A stretch of 64,000 nucleotides of DNA from Rhodospirillales bacterium (GTDB taxonomy: Bacteria; Pseudomonadota; Alphaproteobacteria; Rhodospirillales; Defluviicoccaceae): contig JADJXQ010000002.1 in the NCBI GenBank assembly GCA_016710335.1, forward strand, positions 434,001 to 498,000, read 5' to 3'. Of the stretch, positions 37,808 to 46,615 are shown piece after piece. Both the position numbers and the translations under genes were made by a program. The notes under the pieces are model-generated. The model made no database searches and was not told the origin of the DNA. It was given only the letters and a program-made list of their open reading frames with translations. Numbering within the stretch: position 1 is the stretch's first letter; each line of letters opens with the position of its first letter.

Positions 37808-38818
37808 ATGCGAGACTTCTGGCTGAGGTCCGGGTTTCATCTGTTGGATCGCAGCGGCAACGGTCGCCTGGTGGTGACCGATGACTTCCTCCGCGCCTAC
37901 TTCTGCCGGCCCGAGATCCGGCCGATCGAGACGTCCTGCGCAACCGAGCGGGCGGTTTTTGCGGATCTGATGGAGGACCCGCGCCTTCCGGTCCCGGATG
38001 CGCGTCTCAAGTCCTTCGGAGACCAGGACACGGCGGAGAACTACCGGATGCTGCTCGCGTTTCGCGACCGGCTGTTGCGCCATGGCACGCTTGAAGGCTT
38101 CTATCTGGACTTCGTCCGCCATCCGCAGAGCACGATCCTGCCACTGTTCGTCGACCAGGTGGTGCAGGCCATCCTCCGCGGCATGCTGCACGACTGCGAC
38201 GATCCGTTGCGGCTGCGAGCCGCCGAGTTGTTCTTTCGCATCCAGTGCGTCACCATCGACAGCGGTGCGATCCTGATGGCGGACGAGGAGACGATAGAGA
38301 TGCGGGCCGCGCATGGGGAGTCCGGCGCAGGGGACGCGCTGGTGGCAGCAACCGCGCCGCCGTCGCGGGTGGAGCTGGACGTGCTCAACGCGGACAATGC
38401 CGCAAGCTATTGGGAGCGGAGCGATCGGTTCGACATGGTGTTCGACGCCGGGATGGCGCGCTTCGGACAGGACGCCCTGGCGCGTGTCCTGGAAATATGG
38501 GTTCAGCACTTCCTCGGCGTCGCCGTCGCCATTCAGCCGGCGGCGTCGATCCGTGATGAGCGTTGGCGCTGGCATGTAGGCCTGGATTCGCAGGCCAGCG
38601 CTGTGCTCGATGATCTGTATCAAGGGCGGGAGGTGGACGAGGCCCGCATGTACCGCCTGCTCGGCCTGTTCCAACTCCGGTTCAAGGACCGGCGCACGGT
38701 CAGCCCCGAGATGGACGGCCGCCCGGTCTACCTCGCCATGGCGATGACCGAAGACCACCGCTTTCGCCTCAAGCCGCAGAACCTGTTGGTCAACCTGCCA
38801 CTGGTGGCGGCAGTCTGA
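37808..38818 (+). CDS. DUF6352 family protein
   Basis: 336 residues, all-soluble and largely alpha-helical in appearance. The start MRDFWLRSGFHLLDRSGNGRLVVTDDFLRAYFCRPEI (cited in parts: MRDFWLRSGFHLLDR and DDFLRAYFCRPEI) is characteristic. Later segments are LPLFVDQVVQAILRGMLH, LRAAELFFRIQ and VYLAMAMTEDHRFRLKPQNLLVN. It lies 10 bp after the polyferredoxin gene and 22 bp before the DUF6494 gene. No catalytic motif is recognised. The family recurs in this module, so it may be a dedicated assembly or structural factor. Confidence 0.75.
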   Translation: MRDFWLRSGFHLLDRSGNGRLVVTDDFLRAYFCRPEIRPIETSCATERAVFADLMEDPRLPVPDARLKSFGDQDTAENYRMLLAFRDRLLRHGTLEGFYLDFVRHPQSTILPLFVDQVVQAILRGMLHDCDDPLRLRAAELFFRIQCVTIDSGAILMADEETIEMRAAHGESGAGDALVAATAPPSRVELDVLNADNAASYWERSDRFDMVFDAGMARFGQDALARVLEIWVQHFLGVAVAIQPAASIRDERWRWHVGLDSQASAVLDDLYQGREVDEARMYRLLGLFQLRFKDRRTVSPEMDGRPVYLAMAMTEDHRFRLKPQNLLVNLPLVAAV

Positions 38819-38840
38819 TCCGGACAAAGGAAAACAGCCG

Positions 38841-39044
38841 ATGAACGAAGACGCCCTCAACATGAGCGTGCGCAAGTTTCTGAAGACCATCGGCGTCACC
38901 GCGCAACGCGAGATCGAGAAAGCAGTACGCAGCGCAGAGGAGAACGGAAGCTTGCCGGACAGCCCGCTCACCGCCCAGGCCAGCATCACCGTGGCCGGGG
39001 TCGAACTGGAGGTCATCGTCAACGGCAAAATCGAGACACGCTGA
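38841..39044 (+). CDS. DUF6494 family small protein
   Basis: 67 residues: MNEDALNMSVRKFLKTIGVTAQREIEKAV, then SPLTAQASITVAGVELEVIVNGKIE. A helix-then-strands layout with no cysteines or membrane segment. Last gene of the rightward module, with a GGAAA-type ribosome-binding region. Function unknown. Confidence 0.78.
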   Translation: MNEDALNMSVRKFLKTIGVTAQREIEKAVRSAEENGSLPDSPLTAQASITVAGVELEVIVNGKIETR

Positions 39045-39135
39045 CGACCGACAAGCGCGTCGACACCGGATGGATGGACGCGTCAGAGCGGCTCGGCGGC
39101 CGATTGAGGATCGCGAGCGCCGTCGCCTCGCCCAA

Positions 39136-39477
39136 TCAGGAGACGCGGGTGCCGCCGGGCCGGTATGCGGCGAGATGCTCGCTGAAGGTATAGGGATCGA
39201 CGCCGTAGATGATTTCGAACTGCATCTCGGCCCAGGAAATGCCGCCGTGGCCGAACTGCTCGCAGAGCAGGTCGGTGAGGGCCATCGGAGCCCCGGCCGC
39301 TCGGTCCTGGAGAACGCCGCTGCGCAATCCGTCGACGATGGCCGCGTGAACCTTCAGCGCCGCCTCGACGGTGACGCCGAGCGGCTTGCTCATCGCGGGA
39401 GCGGACGCCGCCGCCGGCCCGCGCGGCCTTGGCGACGGGCGGCCCTGAGACGAGCCGGGGAACGGAATGACGACCAT
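39136..39477 (-). CDS. Hypothetical protein, 113 residues
   Basis: I do not recognise a family. The N-terminal ~30 residues are low-complexity (SQGRPSPRPRGPAAASAP) and could be non-native. The rest is better structured: VEAALKVHAAIVDGLRSGVLQD, ALTDLLCEQFGHGGISWAEMQFEIIYGVDPYTFSEHL (cited in parts). A start at the internal ATG of MSKPLGVTVEAALKVH is possible. It follows the DUF6285 gene by 78 bp on the same strand and could be the last gene of that operon. Confidence 0.55.
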   Translation of the reverse strand: MVVIPFPGSSQGRPSPRPRGPAAASAPAMSKPLGVTVEAALKVHAAIVDGLRSGVLQDRAAGAPMALTDLLCEQFGHGGISWAEMQFEIIYGVDPYTFSEHLAAYRPGGTRVS

Positions 39478-39555
39478 GTGCGCGTTCTCGCATAAGTGGT
39501 GCTCCCGCTCATAATGACGGGCGAACCGTATAGGATTGGTGAACGCGCACTGTAT

Positions 39556-39957
39556 TCAGCGGGAGCCCAGCACCTTCGGATTGGAGACCGCCAGTTGATC
39601 CGCGATTGTGAGGCGGAGGTGCGCCCGAAGCGCCGCCCCGCGCTCGGGCCCGCTAAAGCTGCCGGCGCGGATGTCCCGGGCCAGGCGTCGGTTGGCGGTC
39701 TCCAGAGCGCGGACGAGTCCGGCCCGAGTCGCGGGCTCCGGTTGCGGCGCCGATTCGTGGTAGAGGCCGGCGAGACGCTGCAGTTCGGCCCGCAAGGGCG
39801 TGGTGTCGGCCTGGGCTTCCCGCGCCGCGATGCCGATGGCGTTGGCCACCATCAGCGCCTCGTAGCGACAGTCCGCCGGCAGACGCGGCAGCAGACGCTC
39901 GCGCAGCACCTTCAGCGCCACCTCAAGAAGTTCCGCGCCGGACGGCCGTTCAGGCAT
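39556..39957 (-). CDS. DUF6285 protein, putative partner of the APH-type kinase (LvaB-like position)
   Basis: 133 residues, mostly helical: PSGAELLEVALKVLRERLLPRLPADCRYEALMVANAIGIAARE (cited in parts), then LVRALETANRRLARDIRAGSFSG and RAHLRLTIADQLAVSNPKVL. It overlaps the 3' end of the APH gene by 8 bp, so it is translated with it. In the Pseudomonas putida levulinate operon a small protein, LvaB, is needed with the kinase LvaA; the position and size here match, but I infer the equivalence from context. Confidence 0.8.
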   Translation of the reverse strand: MPERPSGAELLEVALKVLRERLLPRLPADCRYEALMVANAIGIAAREAQADTTPLRAELQRLAGLYHESAPQPEPATRAGLVRALETANRRLARDIRAGSFSGPERGAALRAHLRLTIADQLAVSNPKVLGSR

Positions 39958-40969
39958 GAACCCCCTCCTCCGTCATGTCGAGGATCTGCAATTCGAGTTC
40001 CGGGACGATGTGGCCGGTGAGCGCCAGTTCGAGCGACGTCTGCTCGCCGGAGAGGTGACGCGTGGCCTGTTGCAGGGCGATGACCGCCCAGCGCATGTGG
40101 GCCATCACCTCCCAGTACCCAATGCGATCGCGCTCCAGCGTCCGGCCCGCAACCTGTTCGTAGCCGTCGCAGAAGGCGTCACGGGTGCCGATGCCGCCCG
40201 CCGGCCGGTCCACGGCGCCGAACCGCCAACACCGGGCGCAGAACCAGCCGACGTCCTCCAGCGGATCGCCCCAGTCGGCGAACTCCCAATCCAGGATTCC
40301 GGTGATGCCTGACTCGTCGACCATGTAGTTGCCGGTTCGGAAGTCGCGGTGGCACAGCACCACATCGCCGGCCGGCGGGGCGTTCCGCTCCAGCCACTCG
40401 AGCCCCAGTTCCAGCGCCGGCCGCGGCTCGCCGTGGGCATCGAGGTGGGCGCGGTAGTCGCCGACAGCCTCCAGGGCCGGCGGCTCGTCGGGGACCTTCA
40501 AAAAGGCTAGGTCGGGCCGCGGCGGGCGGATCGAGTGAATGCGCGCCAGTTCGCCGCCGAGGCGGTTTGCGAGCGAGGCGCGATCGCCGCCGAGGCTGTA
40601 ATCCTTGACGATGCGATGGCCGGCGGCGACGCCCCGCACCCGCCGCATAACGAAAAACGGCCGCCCCAACACGGCCGGATCGTCACACAGCCACAGTGGC
40701 TCCGGCACCGTGACCCCGGCCTCGTGGGCCGCCTTGAGCAGGAAGAACTCCTCGCGGCGGTCGTGGCTGACCGCCGGCACCGCGTCCGGATCGGCGCGCA
40801 CCACCACCTCCAGCCGGCCGGCGAACGGGCCGCCGGCGATGTCGGCGTCGGCGCGCCAGTTGTCCTGGATGGCGCCGCCCGGCATGCGCTCCAGCGCGGC
40901 GATGGCGACACGATCGGCGCCGGCGGCTTCGGCGAGAAAACGTTCCAGTTGTTCCTTGCGGTCCTCCAT
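39950..40969 (-). CDS. APH/ChoK-fold kinase, LvaA/ACAD10-N-domain-like
   Basis: 339 residues of the phosphotransferase family. It has the nucleotide-loop region (GGAIQDNWRADADI), the catalytic VVLCHRDFRTGNYMVDES, the metal-binding ILDWEFADWGDPLEDVGWF, and a C-terminal helical part. Relatives include LvaA, which phosphorylates the 4-hydroxyl of 4-hydroxyacyl-CoA, and the N-terminal kinase-like domain of ACAD10/11. The acyl-CoA dehydrogenase gene lies 3 bp upstream and the DUF6285 gene overlaps downstream, the same partners as in the Lva pathway. Confidence 0.88.
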   Translation of the reverse strand: MEDRKEQLERFLAEAAGADRVAIAALERMPGGAIQDNWRADADIAGGPFAGRLEVVVRADPDAVPAVSHDRREEFFLLKAAHEAGVTVPEPLWLCDDPAVLGRPFFVMRRVRGVAAGHRIVKDYSLGGDRASLANRLGGELARIHSIRPPRPDLAFLKVPDEPPALEAVGDYRAHLDAHGEPRPALELGLEWLERNAPPAGDVVLCHRDFRTGNYMVDESGITGILDWEFADWGDPLEDVGWFCARCWRFGAVDRPAGGIGTRDAFCDGYEQVAGRTLERDRIGYWEVMAHMRWAVIALQQATRHLSGEQTSLELALTGHIVPELELQILDMTEEGVHA

Positions 40970-40972
40970 TGC

Positions 40973-42175
40973 CTAGACGCCCCACCGCCAGAAGTCGCGG
41001 CCTTCCTTCATGAAGAACCGGCTGAGCACCATCTTGTGGACCTCCGAAGCACCGTCCACCAGGCGGGCCTGGCGGGCGTAGCGGTACATCCATTCGAGCA
41101 GCGTATCCTTGGAGTAGCCCTTGGCGCCGCACAACTGGATGGCCGTATCGACCGCCTTGTGCAGGGTGTCTGCGACATGGACCTTGGCGATGGAGATCTC
41201 CTTGCGAGCGAAGTCGCCCTGATCCAGCTTCCAGGCGGCGTGCATGGTCAGCATCCGCCCGATCTGGATGTCCATTGCAGCCTCGCCCAACAGCCACTGC
41301 ACCCCTTCATGATCGACCAGCTTCATGCCGAAGCTCTCGCGCTCGCGGACGTAGCCGCCGGCGATCTCCAGCGCCCGTTTGGCCATGCCAAGCCAGCGCA
41401 TGCAGTGGGTGAGCCGCGCCGGACCGAGGCGGATCTGGGTCACCTTCAGGCCGTCGCCGACCTCAAGCAGCCGGTTATCGTCGGGGATCTCGAGCCCGTC
41501 GTAGACGATCTCGCAGTGGCCACCGTGCTCTTCCGGGCCCATGATCGGGATGCGCCGCTCGATGCGCGCGCCCGGCTGGTCGGCGTGGTAGAGGAAGGCC
41601 GTAAGGCCATGGCGGCGGTCGTCGGAAGTGCGGGCGATCAGCACCACATGCTTCGCGCCCTCGGCGCCGGTGATGAACCACTTGCGGCCATGCACCACCC
41701 ACACGTCGCCGCGGCGCTCGGCGGTGGTCAGCATCGCCGACGGGTCGGAGCCGCCGCCGGGCATCGGCTCGGTCATGGCGAAGGCGGAGCGCACCCGGCC
41801 ATCGACGATGGGCTGCAGCCAGCGGTGTTTCAGATCCTCCGTCGGCAGGACTTTGTCCAAGAGCATCATGTTGCCGTCGTCGGGGGGCGCCGAGTTGAAG
41901 ACCACCGGTCCGAATGGCGAGCGCGCCATCTCCTCGTAGCAGGCCGCCATGCCGACAAAGCCGACGCCGGCGCCGCCGCGCTCCTTCGGCATCTGCAGCG
42001 CCCACAGCCCTTCGGCGCGAGCGCGCGGGCGCAGGCCGGCGAGCGCGGCCTCGGAGATCATGCCGTGGTGGTCGAAATTGCCGGCGTGCGCTTCGAGCGG
42101 CAGGACATGCGCGGCCACGAAGGCGCCGATGCGCCGGCGAATGTCGTCGACCTCGGACGTCAGCGTATAGTCCAT
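40973..42175 (-). CDS. Acyl-CoA dehydrogenase, ACAD10/11- or LvaC-like
   Basis: 400-residue flavoprotein. It has the FAD-binding FAMTEPMPGGGSDPSAM segment, the WFITGAEGAKHVVLIART strand, and the C-terminal LCGAKGYSKDTLLEWMYRYARQARLVDGASEVHK (cited in parts). At the usual catalytic-glutamate position in ...EGT/EGA, this protein has Asp in VDGASEVH, as in the ACAD10/11 group that eliminates phosphate from 4-phosphoacyl-CoA. Family members otherwise oxidise acyl-CoA to enoyl-CoA. It lies between the SDR and kinase genes. Confidence 0.9.
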   Translation of the reverse strand: MDYTLTSEVDDIRRRIGAFVAAHVLPLEAHAGNFDHHGMISEAALAGLRPRARAEGLWALQMPKERGGAGVGFVGMAACYEEMARSPFGPVVFNSAPPDDGNMMLLDKVLPTEDLKHRWLQPIVDGRVRSAFAMTEPMPGGGSDPSAMLTTAERRGDVWVVHGRKWFITGAEGAKHVVLIARTSDDRRHGLTAFLYHADQPGARIERRIPIMGPEEHGGHCEIVYDGLEIPDDNRLLEVGDGLKVTQIRLGPARLTHCMRWLGMAKRALEIAGGYVRERESFGMKLVDHEGVQWLLGEAAMDIQIGRMLTMHAAWKLDQGDFARKEISIAKVHVADTLHKAVDTAIQLCGAKGYSKDTLLEWMYRYARQARLVDGASEVHKMVLSRFFMKEGRDFWRWGV

Positions 42176-42328
42176 ATGCTCCTCATTTCGTCGCGTGCCG
42201 GCGATGGTTCAGGCTGATGTTTGTTCGGAGAGCCCCTGCCCTCACCTTCCCGCTCCCGCGGGGCGTTCCCTCTCCGCAAGATCGGGAGGGGTATGTAGAT
42301 TTCCGAAGCCGGGTGAGAAGTGGGTGCC

Positions 42329-43114
42329 TCACAGGGAGCTCACCAAGTGACCGCCGTCCGCCACCACGACCGTGCCGGTCATGTAGCGGGACGCGCTGGT
42401 GGCGAGCAGCAGCAGCGGCCCGTCCAGATCATCCAGCGCGCCGAGGCGGCGTTGCGGGATGCGCTTGACGAGCGCCTGCCCGGCCGGCGACGCAAAGAAG
42501 TCGCGGTTGAGGTCGGTTTCGATGTAGCCGGGAGCGAGTGCGTTGACGCGGATGCCGTGCCGCGCCAGCTCGAGCGCCAGCACCCTGGTCATATGGATCA
42601 CGCCAGCCTTGGCAATGGCGTACGGCGCGACGCCGGCGGCAACGCGCAGTCCCAAGATCGATGCGATGTTGACGATGACCCCGCCGCCATGCTCCCGCAT
42701 ACGGTCCGCCGCGCCGCGCGCCATCAGCCACGCGCCCTTCAAGTTGGTGTCGACCACCCGATCCCAGTCGTGTTCGTCGACCTCCAGGGCCGGCTTGGTC
42801 AGAGCAACGCCGGCGTTGTTGATCAGGACGCGCGGCGGCCCGAAGGCTTTTTCCGCCCAAAGCACGCCGCGCCGAACGCTGTCGGCATCCGTCACGTCCA
42901 TCTCGACGGCGATCGCCTCGCCACCGGCCGCGGATATGTCGGCCGCCACCGCATCCAGCGCGTCGAGCCGGCGCGCCGCCAACGCCACACGAGCACCGGC
43001 GCGGGCAAGAAGGTGCGCAAAGTGCCGGCCAAGACCAGAAGACGCTCCGGTGATAAGAGCGCACTGGCCGTCCAGGCGAAGGTTGATCAGCGGCTCGGAC
43101 ACGTCTCGGGTCAT
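42329..43114 (-). CDS. SDR family oxidoreductase (LvaD-like position)
   Basis: 261-residue classical SDR: ITGASSGLGRHFAHLL cofactor motif, ARRLDALDAV turn, NNAGVALTKPALEV, IVNIASILGLRVAAGVAPYAIAKAG with catalytic Ser and YAIAK, and the C-terminal PGYIETDLNRDFF. The ATG at 43114 overlaps the stop of the acyl-CoA ligase gene (ATGA). In the Lva pathway LvaD oxidises 3-hydroxyacyl-CoA and may also act on the 4-oxo group. A 153-bp gap separates it from the acyl-CoA dehydrogenase gene, so an internal promoter is possible. Confidence 0.88.
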   Translation of the reverse strand: MTRDVSEPLINLRLDGQCALITGASSGLGRHFAHLLARAGARVALAARRLDALDAVAADISAAGGEAIAVEMDVTDADSVRRGVLWAEKAFGPPRVLINNAGVALTKPALEVDEHDWDRVVDTNLKGAWLMARGAADRMREHGGGVIVNIASILGLRVAAGVAPYAIAKAGVIHMTRVLALELARHGIRVNALAPGYIETDLNRDFFASPAGQALVKRIPQRRLGALDDLDGPLLLLATSASRYMTGTVVVADGGHLVSSL

Positions 43115-44757
43115 TGCGCTTTGGCCCGCTCGCGCAGCACGAACTTCTGGATCTTGCCCGTCGAGGTCTTGGGAAGGGGGCCGAACACGACCTTGCGCGG
43201 CACCTTGAACGACGCCAGATGTTTGCGGCACCAGGCGATCACGTCGTCGGCGGTCAACGGATCCCCGCCCGGCGTCGCCGTCACGAACGCGCAGGGCGTC
43301 TCGCCCCACTTGTGATCGGGTGCGGCAACCACCGCCGCCTCCATGATCCGCGGATGGCGATAAAGGACCTGCTCGATCTCCAGCGACGAGATGTTCTCGC
43401 CGCCGGAGATGATGATGTCCTTGGAGCGGTCCTTCAGCTCGACATAGCCGTCGGGGTGCATCACGCCGAGGTCGCCGGTGTGGAACCAGCCGCCCCGGAA
43501 CGCGGCGTCGGTCGCCTTCGGGTTTTTGACGTAGCCCTTCATGATGGTGTTGCCGCGGAGATAGATCTCGCCAAGCGTCTCGCCATCCGCCGGCAGTGGC
43601 TGATCGCTCTCAGGGTCGGCCACGATCATGCCGGCAAGGGTCGGATACGGTGCGCCCTGGCGCGCGATCAGGGCCGAGCGCGCCGCCAGATCCAGCTCTT
43701 CCCACTCCGGCAGCATCATGCAGTATGTCGCCGGGCCATAGCTTTCGGTCAGCCCGTAGAGGTGGGCGATACGGAACCCCATCGCTTCCATCGCCTCGAT
43801 CACCGCCGGCGGCGGAGCGGCCCCGCCGGTGGCGATGTTGACGGTGCGGCCGGAGACGCGCGCGAGGGGCGCCTTTTCCGCCTCCGAAGCGTGGATAAGC
43901 ATGGTCAGGACCACCGGCGCGGCGCAGCAATGAGTGACGCCGTGGTCGGCGACGGCCTGGAAGATGGGCGCGGGCTCGACGCGGCGGAGACAGACGTGGG
44001 TCGCCGCCACAGCGGTCACCGCCCACGGATAGCTCCAGCCGTCGCAATGGAACATGGGCAGGGTCCAGAGGTAGGCGCTGGTCGGCCGCAGTCCGACCGT
44101 CAGGGCATTGCCGAGGGCGTTCAGGAAGGCGCCGCGATGGTGGTAGACGACACCCTTCGGGTCCCCTGTGGTGCCCGAGGTATAGCTCAGCGAAATCGCC
44201 TGCCATTCGTCGGCAGGGGTCGTGAAAGGCGCCGCGGGGTCGCCCTCGGACAAAAAGGTCTCGTAGTTTGTGCCGCCGGAGGCCGGATTGCGTGGCCCGG
44301 GCACGTCGTCGACCCAGATGACCTGCGGCGTTTCTCCGGTCATCCGCGTCATCGCGTCTTCGGCCACGGCGCGAAACTCCGTATCGACGATGAACACCCT
44401 GGCCTCGCCGTGATCCAGGATGAACGCGACGGCCGCCGCATCGAGGCGATAGTTTATGGGGTTGAGCACCGCGCCGGCACCGGGCACCCCGTAGTGGCAT
44501 TCGAGCATGGCGGGGATGTTCGGGAGCATCGCCGCGACCGTATCGCCGGACTTGAGTCCGCGCCGCCGGAGTGCGTCCGCCAGGCGCCGGCAGCGCGCCG
44601 CGAAGTCGCCGTAGGACGTGGTGCGGGACTCGTAGATCACGGCGGTGCGTCCGGCGGCCATCGAAGCCGCCCGCTCCAGGAACGAAAGCGGGGTCAGGGT
44701 CTCGAAGTTGGCCGGCGTTTTCCCGAGGTGCTCCTCGAAGATGCCTCCTCCGGCCAT
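43111..44757 (-). CDS. Acyl-CoA synthetase (AMP-forming), LvaE-like position
   Basis: 548 residues of the ANL superfamily. ATP/AMP motifs are ISLSYTSGTTGDPKGVVYHH, YGLTESYGPATY and WFHTGDLGVMHPDGYVELKDRSKDIIISGGENIS (cited in parts), with the catalytic lysine in PKTSTGKIQKF near the C-terminus. It probably activates a short- or medium-chain acid and so opens the pathway encoded downstream. GGAGGGG precedes the ATG at 44757; a frame extending 24 codons upstream is not supported. The SDR start overlaps its stop. Confidence 0.92.
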   Translation of the reverse strand: MAGGGIFEEHLGKTPANFETLTPLSFLERAASMAAGRTAVIYESRTTSYGDFAARCRRLADALRRRGLKSGDTVAAMLPNIPAMLECHYGVPGAGAVLNPINYRLDAAAVAFILDHGEARVFIVDTEFRAVAEDAMTRMTGETPQVIWVDDVPGPRNPASGGTNYETFLSEGDPAAPFTTPADEWQAISLSYTSGTTGDPKGVVYHHRGAFLNALGNALTVGLRPTSAYLWTLPMFHCDGWSYPWAVTAVAATHVCLRRVEPAPIFQAVADHGVTHCCAAPVVLTMLIHASEAEKAPLARVSGRTVNIATGGAAPPPAVIEAMEAMGFRIAHLYGLTESYGPATYCMMLPEWEELDLAARSALIARQGAPYPTLAGMIVADPESDQPLPADGETLGEIYLRGNTIMKGYVKNPKATDAAFRGGWFHTGDLGVMHPDGYVELKDRSKDIIISGGENISSLEIEQVLYRHPRIMEAAVVAAPDHKWGETPCAFVTATPGGDPLTADDVIAWCRKHLASFKVPRKVVFGPLPKTSTGKIQKFVLRERAKAQ

Positions 44758-44832
44758 CGTCCCCTCCTTGTCATCGCTTATGCGGTTTATGCCGTTTATG
44801 CCGCGCAGGTTGGCGGGTTCGGCGGCCACCTG

Positions 44833-46593
44833 TCAACCGTCAGCGGAAAGACGCTCAGCCGGGGCGCGGCTGGCTGCAGCGTGGCGGCGCACGAGCCAGC
44901 GCAGCACCAGGCTGCGCGGCTCTTCCACGCCGGTCATCAGGTAGCGGAGCGTGTATGGGTTGGCGAGCGTCGCGTCGACCAAGCGGTATGCCTGGGATCG
45001 GCCGCAGAACAGGATCTCGTCGCCCCGAAGAATCCTGTGGTCGATGTCCGGCATGACGCGAATGGCGCCTTGGGAGCGAATAACCAGCGGAACGCAGGCG
45101 ACGCGCCGGTTGCGATCGGCCGGATCACTCAGGATGTCGTCGAAGGTGATCGCATGGCCCTCGTCGAGGAGTTGGGCAAGGGCCGGCGCCTGCTCTTCCT
45201 CGACGCGGACGGTCCACAGCCGCGGCGCAGCCCTGCCGCCGACGGTGTCGTGAAGATCGCGGATCACCGACAACAGGAACTCGTTGTGGCCCTTCGCCTG
45301 ACTTTCGCGGATCTCGTTGAAGAAGGTGCGCAGCAGCGGCGCCGTCAGGAGGAACAGAATGCGCCGCGCGCTGACCAGAGTGGGCTGCATGATGAGGTCG
45401 GCGCGGGCGGCGTCGAACAGCACCTGATTGCGGTGCTGGTTCTGACGGACGAGAACGAAGATCCTGGGGTTCAACGCCCGCGCATTGAGGACCGTGCCGA
45501 GGTTGTCGGAATCGCTGTCCGTGCCGACGACGATGCCGGCGGCGTCCTCGATGCCGGCAGCCCGAAGGTTCTTCTGGTTGATGCGGCCGGCGATGATGTC
45601 GCGGCCGTTCGCTTCGGTCGGCGGGATGCCGGAACCGATGACGACGGTGGAAATGCCCAGTTCCTGCAGCGTGGCATGGATCGCGCGGCCGAGGCGGCCG
45701 AAACCGCAAAGTATCCATTTCCCCCGTGGGACATCGGCGTACATGGCGAGATTCGCATTGGGTGCCCCGATCAGCCATTCGTTCAACATGTGGATGAGAG
45801 GATTGTGAATGGTGGCGCCCAGATAGCGGGCGAAGGTGTGGAACGGGTCGACGATGTGGATGTCGCCGCCGAGGGTGGCGAGCGTCTCCTCGTATTCGTC
45901 TCTGGTCAACTGGGCAATCACCCGGGCGTGGGGATTGAGCAGCCGGGCGGCGAGCGCCACCTTGGCGTTGACGTCCTCGTCGTCGGTCAGTGCCACCACC
46001 GCACGGCACTGGCTTCGCAACAAGCCGGCCTTGATCAGCCGCTCCGGGATGCGCGCGTCCGCGCACAGCGCCTCCGCCGGTACGGCGTAGTCGCGGAGCT
46101 TGACGGCATGGATGCGATCCGGGTCGCGATCGAGGATGACTGCCGCAAGCCCTGCGTCGCTCAGGCCGCGGGTCAGCAGGCTGCCGCGGTTGCCGAAACC
46201 GCAGACGATGACGAACGGCTCGGTCAGCATCGCAACGCGCTTGGCAAACCCGCGCTCCGCCAAGGCCTGCTGAAAATGCGGGTTCTGGATGAGCTGGATG
46301 ATGGCGCCGATGGCGTAGACCCAGGCGATCACGCCTGCGTAGAGAGAGACGATCGCCCACATTCTCTGCAGGTCGGTGTAGAGGTAGGGGATCTCCCCGA
46401 AGCCGGTGGTGGTCGCAGTGTAGGCCAGGAAATAGAAGGCGTGGAAGAAGCTGAGGGGAACGCCGTCCGGGCCCGGGATCAAGCGCCAGCCGAGCATCGA
46501 CGCCGCATAGACGGCGACCAACACGAACAGCGGCCGGCGCATGGCCCGCAGCACGATGTAGGGAACCCGGTGCGATCCCGTGAAGCCGGCCAT
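44833..46593 (-). CDS. Two-TM potassium-channel-like protein with tandem TrkA-N (RCK) domains
   Basis: 586 residues. Two membrane helices (LFVLVAVYAASMLGW and MWAIVSLYAGVIAWVYAIGAIIQLIQ) flank the pore segment YFLAYTATTTGFGEIPYLYTD, whose filter-like TTTGFGE differs from canonical TVGYGD. Two Rossmann/TrkA-N units follow: FVIVCGFGNRGSLLTRGL, then KWILCGFGRLGRAIHATLQ, each with a downstream acidic ligand position, and a TrkA-C-like end. It likely gates K+ or another cation in response to NAD(H) or nucleotide. The DUF6394 membrane protein lies 22 bp upstream. Confidence 0.87.
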   Translation of the reverse strand: MAGFTGSHRVPYIVLRAMRRPLFVLVAVYAASMLGWRLIPGPDGVPLSFFHAFYFLAYTATTTGFGEIPYLYTDLQRMWAIVSLYAGVIAWVYAIGAIIQLIQNPHFQQALAERGFAKRVAMLTEPFVIVCGFGNRGSLLTRGLSDAGLAAVILDRDPDRIHAVKLRDYAVPAEALCADARIPERLIKAGLLRSQCRAVVALTDDEDVNAKVALAARLLNPHARVIAQLTRDEYEETLATLGGDIHIVDPFHTFARYLGATIHNPLIHMLNEWLIGAPNANLAMYADVPRGKWILCGFGRLGRAIHATLQELGISTVVIGSGIPPTEANGRDIIAGRINQKNLRAAGIEDAAGIVVGTDSDSDNLGTVLNARALNPRIFVLVRQNQHRNQVLFDAARADLIMQPTLVSARRILFLLTAPLLRTFFNEIRESQAKGHNEFLLSVIRDLHDTVGGRAAPRLWTVRVEEEQAPALAQLLDEGHAITFDDILSDPADRNRRVACVPLVIRSQGAIRVMPDIDHRILRGDEILFCGRSQAYRLVDATLANPYTLRYLMTGVEEPRSLVLRWLVRRHAAASRAPAERLSADG

Positions 46594-46615
46594 GGGGCGG
46601 CGCCCGCAGCGATCC

